NCBI GenBank assembly: GCA_963773055.1
Contig: CAVYZL010000006.1
Span: forward strand, 1,922,001 to 1,986,000
From: PALSA-612 sp963773055
GTDB lineage: Bacteria; Actinomycetota; Thermoleophilia; Gaiellales; Gaiellaceae
Direction: 5' to 3'
DNA length: 64,000 bases
Part shown: piece after piece, positions 27,827 through 36,810 of the stretch
Numbering within the stretch: position 1 is the stretch's first letter
How the letters are laid out: the number at the start of each line of letters is the position of its first letter
Position numbers and translations under genes: made by a program
The notes under the pieces: generated by a model
What the model saw: the letters and a program-made list of their open reading frames with translations, nothing else
The model's database searches: none
Told to the model about the DNA's origin: nothing

Positions 27827-28499
27827 CGTCTACGACCACCCTAAGAACCTCTTCGTCGCCGGCTTCATCGGCTCGCCGCCCATGAACCTCGCGCGGGCGG
27901 CGATCGAGTCGGAGAACGGTACCGGCCGCCTCCTGAGCGAGGCGTTCATGTATCGCCACAACGCGCAGACGCACCGGCTCGTCGAGCTGGTACGAGGCGG
28001 AGCAATCGGCGAGCTTCGGGTGATCCGCGCAGCCTTCAGCTACGGGGTCTACGACGCAGACAACATCCGCCTGCGTACGGACGTCGAAGGCGGCAGCCTG
28101 ATGGACGTCGGCTGCTATTGCGTCAGCGGGTCGCGCCTATTAGCAGGCGAGCCCGAGTCCGTCTACAGCTACGCCTATATCGGGCCAAGCGGAACCGACT
28201 GGACGTTCGCGGGCATGATGCGCTTCCCCCGGAGACGTGCTCGACTCTTCGATGCACATGCGCTCGCCGAGCGCGACGAGCTGGAGGCGATCGGCACCGA
28301 GGGGTCGCTGTTCCTCGACGATCCTTGGCACTGCTCAGAGCCCGTCGAGCTTCGGCGGAACGACGGCGTGGAGCGGTCGGACGCGATTCGGGGCGAGGCG
28401 GCTCTCCTGCTGGGCCGAGACGATGCGGTCGCCCAGGCGCGGGCGATCGACGCACTGTTCCGATCGGCGGAGTCGGGATCGGGAGTCGCGCTCGCGTAG
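27807..28499 (+). pseudogene. Chimeric remnant: MalK-type ABC ATPase fragment joined to the C-terminal half of a Gfo/Idh/MocA oxidoreductase
   Basis: The open frame begins after a stop at 27804 and has no start codon before ATG 27882. Its first about 38 codons read TPANVYDHPKNLFVAGFIGSP and continue PMNL. This is the well-known segment after the ATPase domain of MalK/UgpC/MsmX sugar importers, with Walker A, signature and Walker B all missing. From about 27920 the text becomes LLSEAFMYRHNAQTHRLVEL, the middle of a Gfo/Idh/MocA protein without its Rossmann domain, continuing to ERDELEAIGTEGSLFLDDPW and a stop at 28499. A compensating pair of frame changes seems to lie at about 28228 (a run of five C) and 28262. 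It is most likely a recombination scar or assembly join, not a working gene. Confidence 0.65.
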
Positions 28500-28543
28500 A
28501 CGCTCGCCGGGTCGAGCGAGAAGCACGGGAGTACGATCCGCCC

Positions 28544-30226
28544 ATGCCGCCCGCCGACAACGCGAGCACGATGCCTTCGAGCCTCGAGATCGCCCAGGCC
28601 GCGAAGCTCACGCCGATCGCGGAGATCGCGGACGAGCTCGGTCTGCTCCCCGAGGAGGTCGAGCTCTACGGGAGCTACAAGGCCAAGGTCAACCTAGCCG
28701 TCCTCGACCGCCTCGCCGGCAAGCCTGACGCGAAGCTCGTCTGTGTGACGGCGATCACGCCGACGAAGGCCGGCGAAGGGAAGACGACGACGTCGGTCTC
28801 CCTGACCCAGGGCCTCGGGAAGATCGGCAAGCGGCCCGTGCTCTGCCTCCGCGAGGCGTCGCTCGGCCCGGTGTTCGGGATCAAGGGCGGCGCGGCGGGC
28901 GGTGGCTATGCGCAGGTCGTGCCGATGGAGGATCTGAACCTCCACTTCACCGGCGACATCCACGCGATCGGCGCCGCTAACAACCTCCTCGCCGCGATGC
29001 TCGAGGCGAGCATCCTCCACCTCAACCCGCGCCGCATCGACCCGCTGCGCGTCAGCTGGCGCCGCTGCATGGACATGAACGACCGCGCGCTTCGCGAGAT
29101 CGTGATCGGGCTGGGCGGTCGCGCGAACGGCTACGTCCGCGAGACCGGCTTCGACATCACCGCGGCCTCGGAGGTGATGGCGATCGCGGCCGTCGCGCGC
29201 GACCTGCAGGACCTCCGCAGGCGCCTCGGGGGCGATCACCGCTGCGTACGACTGGAACGGGCAGCCCGTGACCGCCGAGCAGCTCACGCAGCCGGAGCGA
29301 TGGCGGTGCTGCTCAAGGACGCGATCAAGCCGAACCTCGTGCAGACCCTCGAGGGCCAGCCGGCGTTCGTCCACTGCGGCCCGTTCGCGAACATCGCGCA
29401 CGGGAACAACTCGCTCGTCGCCGATCTCGTCGCGCTCAAGCTCGGCGACTACGTCGTCACGGAGAGCGGCTTCGGCTCGGACATGGGCATGGAGAAGTTC
29501 CTCGACATCGTCTGCCGCGCCGGCGGCATCCGCCCGAACGCCGTCGTGCTCGTCGCGACCGTGCGCGCGCTCGAGCATCACGGCGGCGAGCCGGACGGCG
29601 GCGTGCCGGCGATCGAGCGCGGAGCGGCGAACCTCGCCCGCCATCTCGGCATCGTCGAGGAGTTCGGGCTCAAGGCCGTCGTCGCCGTCAACCGCTTCCC
29701 CGGCGACACGGACGAGGAGCTCGCGACCGTGCGCCGGCTCGCGCTCGAGCACGGCGCGCACGCCGCCGAGATCAACGACGCCTTCGAGCGCGGCGGGGCA
29801 GGCGCGGCGGAGCTTGCCGAAGCCGTCGTCGACGCGGCCGAGCAGCCGTCGAGCTTCGACTACCTCTATCCCGACGACGCGCCGATCGCGGAGAAGATCG
29901 AGGCGATCGCGAAGCGGGCGTACGGCGCCGACGGCGTCTACTTCCTCGCTGCGGCCGAGAACGACATCAAGCGCTTCACGGAGCAGGGTCTCGGCAACGT
30001 GCCGATCTGCATGGCGAAGACCCACCTCTCGATCTCCCACGACCCGGCGCTCCTGAACGCTCCGACCGGCTTCACGGTCCCCGTCCGGGCCGTGCGCGCG
30101 TACACCGGCGCCGGCTGGCTCGTCGCGCTGTGCGGTGACATGCAGACGATGCCCGGCCTCGGCGCGACGCCCGCCGCCTTCAACGTCGACATCGACGACG
30201 AGGGCCGTACCGTCGGCCTGTTCTGA
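28544..30226 (+). CDS. fhs: Formate--tetrahydrofolate ligase
   Basis: 560 residues, the standard length. It makes 10-formyl-THF from formate, ATP and THF, feeding purine and C1 metabolism. The ATP loop is TPTKAGEGKTTTSVSLTQGL. LREASLGPVFGIKGGAAGGGYAQVV and FANIAHGNNS are family signatures. Between about 29223 and 29295 the frame reads nonsense (HRCVRLERAARDRR) while another frame gives GAITAAYDWNGQPVTAEQL. Two opposite one-base shifts (the first in a run of five G) cancel out, leaving the ORF open. ATG 28544 was chosen; the longer frame upstream is a shadow. Confidence 0.93.
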   Translation: MPPADNASTMPSSLEIAQAAKLTPIAEIADELGLLPEEVELYGSYKAKVNLAVLDRLAGKPDAKLVCVTAITPTKAGEGKTTTSVSLTQGLGKIGKRPVLCLREASLGPVFGIKGGAAGGGYAQVVPMEDLNLHFTGDIHAIGAANNLLAAMLEASILHLNPRRIDPLRVSWRRCMDMNDRALREIVIGLGGRANGYVRETGFDITAASEVMAIAAVARDLQDLRRRLGGDHRCVRLERAARDRRAAHAAGAMAVLLKDAIKPNLVQTLEGQPAFVHCGPFANIAHGNNSLVADLVALKLGDYVVTESGFGSDMGMEKFLDIVCRAGGIRPNAVVLVATVRALEHHGGEPDGGVPAIERGAANLARHLGIVEEFGLKAVVAVNRFPGDTDEELATVRRLALEHGAHAAEINDAFERGGAGAAELAEAVVDAAEQPSSFDYLYPDDAPIAEKIEAIAKRAYGADGVYFLAAAENDIKRFTEQGLGNVPICMAKTHLSISHDPALLNAPTGFTVPVRAVRAYTGAGWLVALCGDMQTMPGLGATPAAFNVDIDDEGRTVGLF

Positions 30227-30228
30227 CT

Positions 30229-30856
30229 TGCGCGCGCCGAGCGGCAGCGCCCGACCGCGCGGCCCTGCTCCACTCCGCGCTTCGCCTGTCGTACTTCACG
30301 ATCGCGTGGAACGGCGCGGTCGGCACGGCTGCGCTCGTCGTCGCCGTCACGACCGGGAGCCTCGTCCTCGCGGGCTTCGCGCTCAACGCGCTCCTCGACT
30401 CGTTCGCGTCGATCGTTCTCGTATGGCGCTTCACGCACGAGCGGCGGAACCCGGAGGCGGCGGAGCGGGTCGAGCGGCGCGCGCAGGCGGCGATCGGGGT
30501 GGCGATGCTCCTGATCGCGGCGTACATCGGCGTGCAGGGCGTGCGCGCACTGGTCGACGGATCGCACGCCGAGACGTCGACGTTCGCCGTCGTCGCTCGC
30601 TGCGGTCTCGCTCCTCGTGCTGCCGGTGCTCGGCCTCCGCAAGCGCGAGGTCGCGGCGCGGCTCGAGAGCCCCGCGCTGGGCGGCGACGCCGTGCTCACG
30701 CTCGCCGCGGCGGCGCTCGCGGCCGTCACGCTCTGCGCCCTCGTCGCGAACGCATGGCTCGGCTGGTGGTGGGCGGACCCGGTGGCCGCGCTCGTAATCG
30801 CCGCCGCGCTCGGAGTCGAGGGCGTGCGCGTGCTCGTGCGCCACCGGTTCGGCTGA
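30229..30856 (+). CDS. Small cation-diffusion-facilitator-like transporter (frameshifted as read)
   Basis: About 208 residues. Frame one (30229 to about 30600) has LSYFTIAWNGAVGTAALVV and LLDSFASIVLVWRF; frame two continues with LLVLPVLGLRKREVAARL and WADPVAALVIAAALGVEG to the stop at 30856. The two aspartate-containing helices (LLDS, WADP) are where CDF proteins bind Zn/Fe/Co/Mn. It lacks the cytoplasmic C-terminal domain of larger CDFs, as in many actinobacterial short CDF-like proteins. The start is unclear: TTG 30228 is in a different frame, so another indel may lie near 30255. It follows fhs directly. Confidence 0.65.
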
Positions 30857-30902
30857 GGGGTTGAATTCGGCGATGCGCCGGTGAGATAGTGCCCACCGCG
30901 AC

Positions 30903-31964
30903 ATGCCGTGGACACCCCGTCTACTCCCCCTCACGCTGCTCGTGGCCACGACAGTGTTCGCGACGGCGTCCGTGGCCGCTCCGACGAGTAGCAGTCGAAT
31001 CGCCTACTACCGCACTGCGCCCCCCTGCAAGACCGTCGGGGGAGATCGTGTGTGCGACATGGGAGTGTGGACCGCTGAGGTCGATGGGACGAACGAGCGG
31101 CTCCTGACGCCACGGAAGCTCGGAGTCGGCGTTCCGGCATGGTCTCGCGACGGCCGCCGCATCGCGTACATGGCCGCGACCGGCAAGCGCGGGGTCGGCG
31201 AAGTGTGGGTGATGAACGAGAACGGCGGCGGAAAGAAGCGGCTGGCGATCGCGGAGCCGTTCTACCCGGAGATTGTCAACGGTGACGGGCTCTCGTGGAC
31301 TCCCGACGGGAGTTTCATCCTCGTCGCTGCGACGCGGCTGGAAGAACGCAAGGGCAAGACCATCAGCACGCCCGTCGTGCTGACGGTACCCGTCGACGGT
31401 GGGAAGTCCCGGGTGCTCTTCACGCTGCCGCGGGGCAAGTACAGCGCCGGCGTCTACAGCCCGCAGCTTTCGCCGAACGGCAAGCGCATCGCCTTTGTCT
31501 ACGTGCGGGACACGCGCGAGGCACTGTACGTAGCCAGCTCCCAGGGATCAGGGCGCACTCGACTTGCATCGGCAGCGGCGGGCTTGGGAAGAAAGCTCGA
31601 CTGGTCTCCCGACGGCAGGCGTATCGCCTTCGCACAGCGCATTTTTCGCGGTGGCTCGGGCAACGTCGAGCTGGCTGTCGTCAACGCCGACGGGTCGGGC
31701 TTGCGGACGCTGACGAAGACCGAGGGCGCGAACAACGACCTCACCCCCTCGTGGTCGCCGAACGGTCGCGAGATCCTCTTCAACGCCACAGGACTCACGG
31801 TCGACAAGGCGGGCACGGAGAACAACCAGCACCGCTTCGCGCTCGTGAACGCGGACGGGAGCGGCCTGCGCCTCGTCGGGCCGGGCAGGGAGGACTGCGT
31901 CACGAAGGGCTTGTTCGCGTTCAAGTGGTGCTATGCGAGCGACCCGGACTGGGGACCACGTTGA
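30903..31964 (+). CDS. Secreted TolB-like PD40 beta-propeller protein
   Basis: 353 residues: signal peptide (1-26) and a series of PD40 blades, including VPAWSRDGRRIAYMAA, LSWTPDGSFILVAA, SPQLSPNGKRIAFVYV, KLDWSPDGRRIAFAQR and TPSWSPNGREILFNA. The pattern is that of TolB C-terminal-type propellers, used for protein contacts outside the membrane. No enzyme motif. A small secreted protein gene starts at its stop codon. Confidence 0.83.
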   Translation: MPWTPRLLPLTLLVATTVFATASVAAPTSSSRIAYYRTAPPCKTVGGDRVCDMGVWTAEVDGTNERLLTPRKLGVGVPAWSRDGRRIAYMAATGKRGVGEVWVMNENGGGKKRLAIAEPFYPEIVNGDGLSWTPDGSFILVAATRLEERKGKTISTPVVLTVPVDGGKSRVLFTLPRGKYSAGVYSPQLSPNGKRIAFVYVRDTREALYVASSQGSGRTRLASAAAGLGRKLDWSPDGRRIAFAQRIFRGGSGNVELAVVNADGSGLRTLTKTEGANNDLTPSWSPNGREILFNATGLTVDKAGTENNQHRFALVNADGSGLRLVGPGREDCVTKGLFAFKWCYASDPDWGPR

Positions 31965-32379
31965 GACTCGCCCTCATCGCCGCCGTCGTTGTTGGATCGG
32001 GGATGGTTACCTCCCAGACGAACGCAGCTCCCTCGGCGACCCTGACCGCGACGCTCAAGGACGTGCCCGTCATCGGGCAGGAAGGGCCGGGAATCAAGCT
32101 CCTCTTCCAGCTGACCTCGAACGGCCGGAAGGTGGCGAGGCTCCCGGCAGGCACGTACACGCTCGTCGTCAATGACCAGTCGAAGGTGCTCAACTTCCAC
32201 CTCACCCGCGCGAACGGCACGGACGTGCGGTCAGTCGGCGCCGGCGGCGGCACACGGATCATCACAGGTGTTGAGAGAAAGGAGAGGCGAACGTTCACCG
32301 TCCGGCTGACGCGGGGACCTACGCCGCGTTCTCCGACCCGCACGCGTCCTTCATCCGCAAGACGTTCCAGGTGAGCTGA
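31961..32379 (+). CDS. Small secreted cupredoxin-like protein (frameshifted near the end as read)
   Basis: About 139 residues from TTG 31961, which overlaps the TGA of the propeller gene. A signal peptide (LRLALIAAVVVGSGMV) is followed by a beta-sandwich region with LPAGTYTLVVNDQSKVLNFHL and RTFTVRLTRG. Changing frame near 32312-32318 (a run of four G) gives TYAAFSDPHASFIRKTFQV up to the TGA at 32377, which closely resembles the cupredoxin end DPH...F.V. The usual copper cysteine is replaced by serine (FSDPH), so copper binding is doubtful. Confidence 0.55.
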
Positions 32380-32403
32380 CACCGACGACGATACGATCGG
32401 CGG

Positions 32404-33512
32404 GTGAAGGTCCGCGCCGCCGTTCTCGAGGAGTTCGGACAGCCGCTCGTCGTGCAGGACGTCGAGCTCGGCGAGCCGCGTGCGGGCGAGGCGCTCGTCC
32501 GGCTCGTGGCGTGCGGCGTTTGCCACACCGACCTCTACGCGGCGTCAGGCGCCGATCCGACGCGGCTACGCGCCATGCGTGCTCGGGCACGAGGGCGCAG
32601 GCGTCGTCGAGCGCGTCGGCGACGGCGTGACGCTCGTCGCGCCCGGCGACCACGTCGTGACGCTGTTCGCACCGGAGTGCGGCGAAGTGCATCCACTGCC
32701 TGAGCCCGCGCACGAACCGCTGCGTCGCGATCCGGGACGAGCAGGGGCTCGGCCACCTCCCCGACGGCACGACCCGGTTCAGCCGGAACGGTGACCCGCT
32801 CCGGCACTTCATGGGCACGTCGACCTTCGCGGAGTACACGGTGATGCCGGAGATCGCGCTCGCCAAGGTGAGCCCCGAAGCGCCGCTCGAAGGCTGCGCG
32901 CCGTTCGCGTGCGGGCTCTCGACGGGCATCGGCGCCGCCATCTACACCGCGCGCGTGGAGCCCGGCTCGACCTGTGCCGTCTTCGGCTGCGGCCTCGTCG
33001 GCCTCGGGGCGGTGATCGGCTGCCGGCTGGCCGGAGCCGAGCGGATCATCGCCGTCGACCTCTCCGAGCAGCGGCTCGCGGAGGCGACGCACCACGGCGC
33101 CACGGACACGCGGCTCGCCGGCGAGGACATCGTCGACTGGATCCGATCCGAGACCGGAGGGTTCGGCGCCGACTACACGTTCGAGGCGACGGGCTCGGTC
33201 GCCGTCATGCAGCAGGCGGTCGAGGCGGCTCGCGAAGCGTGGGGCCTCGCGACGATGTGCGGCGTCGCCGGCAAGGGCGAGACGCTCGACGTCGTGCCGC
33301 GCCTCTTGATCACCGGCCGCAGGGTGACGGGCTCGTCGTTCGGCGGAGTCAAGGGCCGGACGAACGTCCCCGAGCTCGTCGACCGCTGGCTCGCAGGCGA
33401 GATCGACGTCGACGCGCTCGTCTCGCACCGGCTGACGCTGGACGACGTGAACCGCGGCTTCGAGCTGATGGAGGCCCAGGACGGCATCCGCAGCGTGATC
33501 GCCTTCACCTAG
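32404..33512 (+). CDS. Zinc-dependent alcohol dehydrogenase, class III-like (two frameshifts as read)
   Basis: About 369 residues from GTG 32404. Catalytic zinc ligands are in ACGVCHTDLY and GHEGAGVVE. The structural zinc site is reconstructed as ECGECIHCLSPRTNRC. The NAD loop is FGCGLVGLGAVIG. The overall pattern is that of S-(hydroxymethyl)glutathione/mycothiol dehydrogenases and related medium-chain ADHs that oxidise thiol-bound formaldehyde. The frame changes near 32560 and near 32690 (an extra G before TGCATCCACTGC). With formate-THF ligase upstream it could link formaldehyde and formate metabolism; that is inference. Confidence 0.85.
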
Positions 33513-33521
33513 GATCGAGAC

Positions 33522-36256
33522 ATGGTTGTCGCGCCTTCGACGCTCAGGGTCGGCGACGAGACGTTCGAGATCTTCCGCCTCGACGCGCTGCAGGCATCGC
33601 ATGACGTCGAGCGGCTCCCCTTCACGCTCCGCGTGCTGCTCGAGAACGCGCTCCGCACCGGCACCGAGGCGGACGTCGAAGCGGTCGCCTCATGGGTGGC
33701 CACGGCCGAGCCGAGCCAGGAGGTGAGCTTCACACCCGCCCGCGTCCTCCACCAGGACTTCACGGGCGTGCCGGCGGTCGTCGATCTCGCCGCCATGCGG
33801 CACGCGATGCTGGACCTCGGCGGAGACCCGACGCGGGTCGAGCCCGTGCTTCCGTCCGACCTCGTCATCGACCACTCGGTCCAGGTCGACGAGTACGCAT
33901 CGGCGCGCGCGATGTTCCGGAACACCGAGCTCGAGTTCGTGCGGAACCGCGAGCGCTATGCCTTCCTCCGCTGGGGCCAGCAGGCGTTCGACGGGCTCAA
34001 GGTCGTGCCCCCGGCGACGGGGATCGTCCATCAGGTGAACCTCGAGTTCCTCGCGCGCGTCGTGGCCACGCGCGACGGCCGGGCGTTCCCCGACACGCTC
34101 GTCGGCACCGACTCGCACACGACGATGATCAACGGCCTCGGCGTGCTCGGCTGGGGCGTCGGCGGGATCGAGGCGGAGGCGGCGATGCTCGGCGAATCGG
34201 TCTCGATGCTCGTCCCGCAGGTGGTCGGCTTCCGGCTCAGCGGCGCCCTCCCCGCAGGTGCGACGGCGACCGACCTCGTGCTGACGGTGACGCAGATCCT
34301 CCGCGAGACCGGCGTCGTCGGGAAGTTCGTCGAGTACTTCGGCGCCGGCCTCACCGGCCTGCCGGTCGCCGATCGCGCGACGCTCGGGAACATGTCGCCC
34401 GAGTACGGTGCGACCTGCGGCTTCTTCCCGGTCGACGAGGAGACGCTCACGTATCTCCGCCTCACCGGGCGGAGCGACGAGCAGATCGCGCTCGTCGAGG
34501 CGTACTGCAAGGAGAACCTGCTCTGGCACACGGCGGGCTCCGCGCCCACCTACTCGACCGTCGTCGAGCTCGACCTCTCGACCGTCGAGCCGAGCCTCGC
34601 CGGGCCGCGCCGGCCGCAGGACCGCGTGCCGCTTCGCGACGCCAAGGAGTCCTTCCTGGCTGCGCTGCCGACCTTCGGCGTCGACTACGGCACGGCCGAG
34701 GACGAGGCGATCGCCGAGAGCTTCCCGGCAAGCGACGCGCCGACGCACATGTCGCCCGGCCACAAGGAGTTCGTGTCCACAGCTGCCGTCACCGTGCCCG
34801 ACACGTCGGAGCGCGAGGCCGCCGTCTGGTGCGAGCTCGACGGCGAGCGCTTTGCTCTCCACCACGGCGCGGTCGTGATCGCCGCGATCACGAGCTGCAC
34901 GAACACCTCCAACCCCCAGGTGATGGTCGCCGCCGGAATGTTGGCGAAGAACGCGATCGAGCGCGGGCTCACGCGCAGGCCATGGGTGAAGTCGAGCCTC
35001 GCTCCGGGGTCGAAAGTGGTCACCGAGTACCTGGCGGAGGCAGGCCTGACGCCGTACCTCGACGAGCTCGGCTTCCAGACCGTCGGCTACGGGTGCACGA
35101 CCTGCATCGGGAACTCCGGGCCGCTCCCCGACGCGATCTCGCAGGCGGTCGTCGAAGGCGATCTCGCGGTCTGCGCGGTGCTCTCGGGGAACCGGAACTT
35201 CGAGGCGCGCATCCATCCCGAGGTGAAGGCGAACTACCTCGCCTCGCCTCCGCTCGTCGTCGCCTACGCGCTCGCCGGTCGCATGGACATCGACCTCGTC
35301 GACGAGCCGCTCGGGCAGGACTCGGACGGCGCGGACGTCTACCTCGCAGACATCTGGCCGGGCGCGCAGGAGGTTCAGGAGGTGATCGCGTCGGCGCTCC
35401 GCCGCGAGATGTTCGAGCAGACGTACGCGGACGTCTACACGGGCGACGAGCACTGGCGCTCGCTGGCAACGCCCGAAGGAGATGTCTACGACTGGGACCC
35501 GCGTCGACGTACATCCGCCGGCCGCCGTACTTCGACGGCATGCCGCTCGAGCCGGCGTCCGTCGAGGACATCGCGGGCGCCCATTGCCTCGTGATGATCG
35601 GCGACTCGGTGACGACCGACCACATCTCACCGGCGGGCGCGATCAGGCCCGACGCCCCCGCGGGGAAGTACCTCGTCGAGCACGGCGTCGAGCGCCGGGA
35701 CTTCAACTCGTACGGCTCACGGCGCGGGAACCACGAGGTGATGGTGCGCGGGACGTTCGCCAACGTGCGCCTGAAGAACCTCGTCGTCCCCGGGTCCGAG
35801 GGGACGTGGACCCTCCACGTTCCCTCCGGCGAGGAGATGACGATCTTCGAGGCGGCGGAGCGCTACCGCGACGGAGGCACGCCGCTCGTCGTCGTCGCGG
35901 GCAAGGAGTACGGATCTGGATCGTCGCGCGACTGGGCGGCCAAGGGGCCGGCGCTGCTCGGCGTCCGGGCAGTGATCGCCGAGAGCTACGAGCGGATCCA
36001 CCGCTCGAACCTTCTGATGATGGGCGTGCTGCCTCTCCAGTTCATGGACGGAGACGGCCGCGAGTCGCTCGGGCTCACGGGACGGGAGGAGTACGCCGTC
36101 GAAGGGATCGATGGTGGCGAGGCGACGGAGGTCACGGTGACGGCAGACGACAAGACGTTCCGCGCCCGCGTTCGCCTCGACACGCCGCGTGAGCGCGAGT
36201 ACTTCCGCCACGGCGGCATCCTCCGCTACGTCTTGCGCCGTCTGCTCTCGGCTTGA
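33522..36256 (+). CDS. acnA: Aconitate hydratase, AcnA type (frameshifted as read)
   Basis: About 911 residues, full AcnA length. Domains 1-3 contain TDSHTTMINGLGVLGWGVGG, and the [4Fe-4S] cysteines are in ITSCTNTSNP and GYGCTTCIGNSGP. Swivel domain 4 contains GDSVTTDHISPAG and KEYGSGSSRDWAAKGP. The frame changes near 35500 (DWDP... to STYIRRPPYFDG), best explained by one lost base. An internal segment around DEAIAESFPASDAP, between domains, is a linker I recall from actinobacterial aconitases. It interconverts citrate and isocitrate in the TCA cycle. Confidence 0.95.
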
Positions 36257-36271
36257 TCTCGCGCGCCTCGG

Positions 36272-36289
36272 CTGACACCATCGTGTCAG
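36272..36289. promoter_or_regulatory. Perfect palindrome between acnA and the cupredoxin gene
   Basis: CTGACAC (36272-36278) and GTGTCAG (36283-36289) form a 7-bp inverted repeat with a 4-nt centre, 15 nt after the acnA stop and 44 nt before the cupredoxin ATG. It could be an operator for the cupredoxin gene or a small terminator for acnA. The short stem without a T-run and the symmetric form slightly favour an operator. Confidence 0.4.
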
Positions 36290-36332
36290 GACATGCGGCG
36301 GTGCGCTGCATGCCGCCATAGAAGGGAGTCCG

Positions 36333-36740
36333 ATGAAACGGCTTGTACTGGCGATCGCGGCCGTAACGGTTGCCGTCGTCTCTGTCTGCGTCTTGACTGC
36401 CGGGGCCGTGACCAAGAACCGGCTCGTCGCAGTCCAGGTCGACGCATTCAGCGTGTTTCCCGCGGTGCAAGGTGCACCGATCGGGAAGGTGAAGTTCGTC
36501 GTCACGAATACGGGCACGTTCGAGCACGAGTTCGTCGTCGTGAAGACGAACAAACCGGCGGGCAACCTGCTCAAGGGCAAGGAGGCCAATGAGACGGGCG
36601 CTGCCGGCGAGATCGACGGAGTGCCTGCAGGCCAGGCGAAGACCGTGACGCTCAAGCTTCAGCGAGGCCATTACGCCCTTATCTGCAACCTGCCGGGCCA
36701 TTACGCGGCCGGTCAGTTCGCCGACTTCTACGTGCGATAG
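36333..36740 (+). CDS. Secreted cupredoxin (plastocyanin/sulfocyanin-like)
   Basis: 135 residues with a good ribosome site (GAAGGGAG) before ATG 36333. Signal peptide 1-26. The beta-barrel core has VTNTGTFEHEFVVVKT (first copper His) and ALICNLPGHYAAGQFADFYV (Cys, second His). The axial position that is usually methionine (GHYAAGM) is glutamine here. Gln-ligated blue-copper proteins such as stellacyanin are known. It probably carries single electrons outside the membrane. A strong hairpin terminator follows. Confidence 0.82.
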   Translation: MKRLVLAIAAVTVAVVSVCVLTAGAVTKNRLVAVQVDAFSVFPAVQGAPIGKVKFVVTNTGTFEHEFVVVKTNKPAGNLLKGKEANETGAAGEIDGVPAGQAKTVTLKLQRGHYALICNLPGHYAAGQFADFYVR

Positions 36741-36752
36741 GAAGCTGGATCC

Positions 36753-36786
36753 GTGCGTGGGCCTGCTCCTCTCGGGGCCCACGCAC
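36753..36786 (+). terminator. Hairpin terminator after the cupredoxin gene
   Basis: A perfect 11-bp stem, GTGCGTGGGCC (36753-36763) with its complement at 36776-36786, and a 12-nt loop, starting 13 nt after the cupredoxin stop. Its presence argues that the downstream kinase starts at GTG 36811 and not at the in-frame GTG 36757, which would put the hairpin inside the gene. Confidence 0.7.
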
Positions 36787-36810
36787 AGTCCTTGGCTCGA
36801 TAATGGGCCC

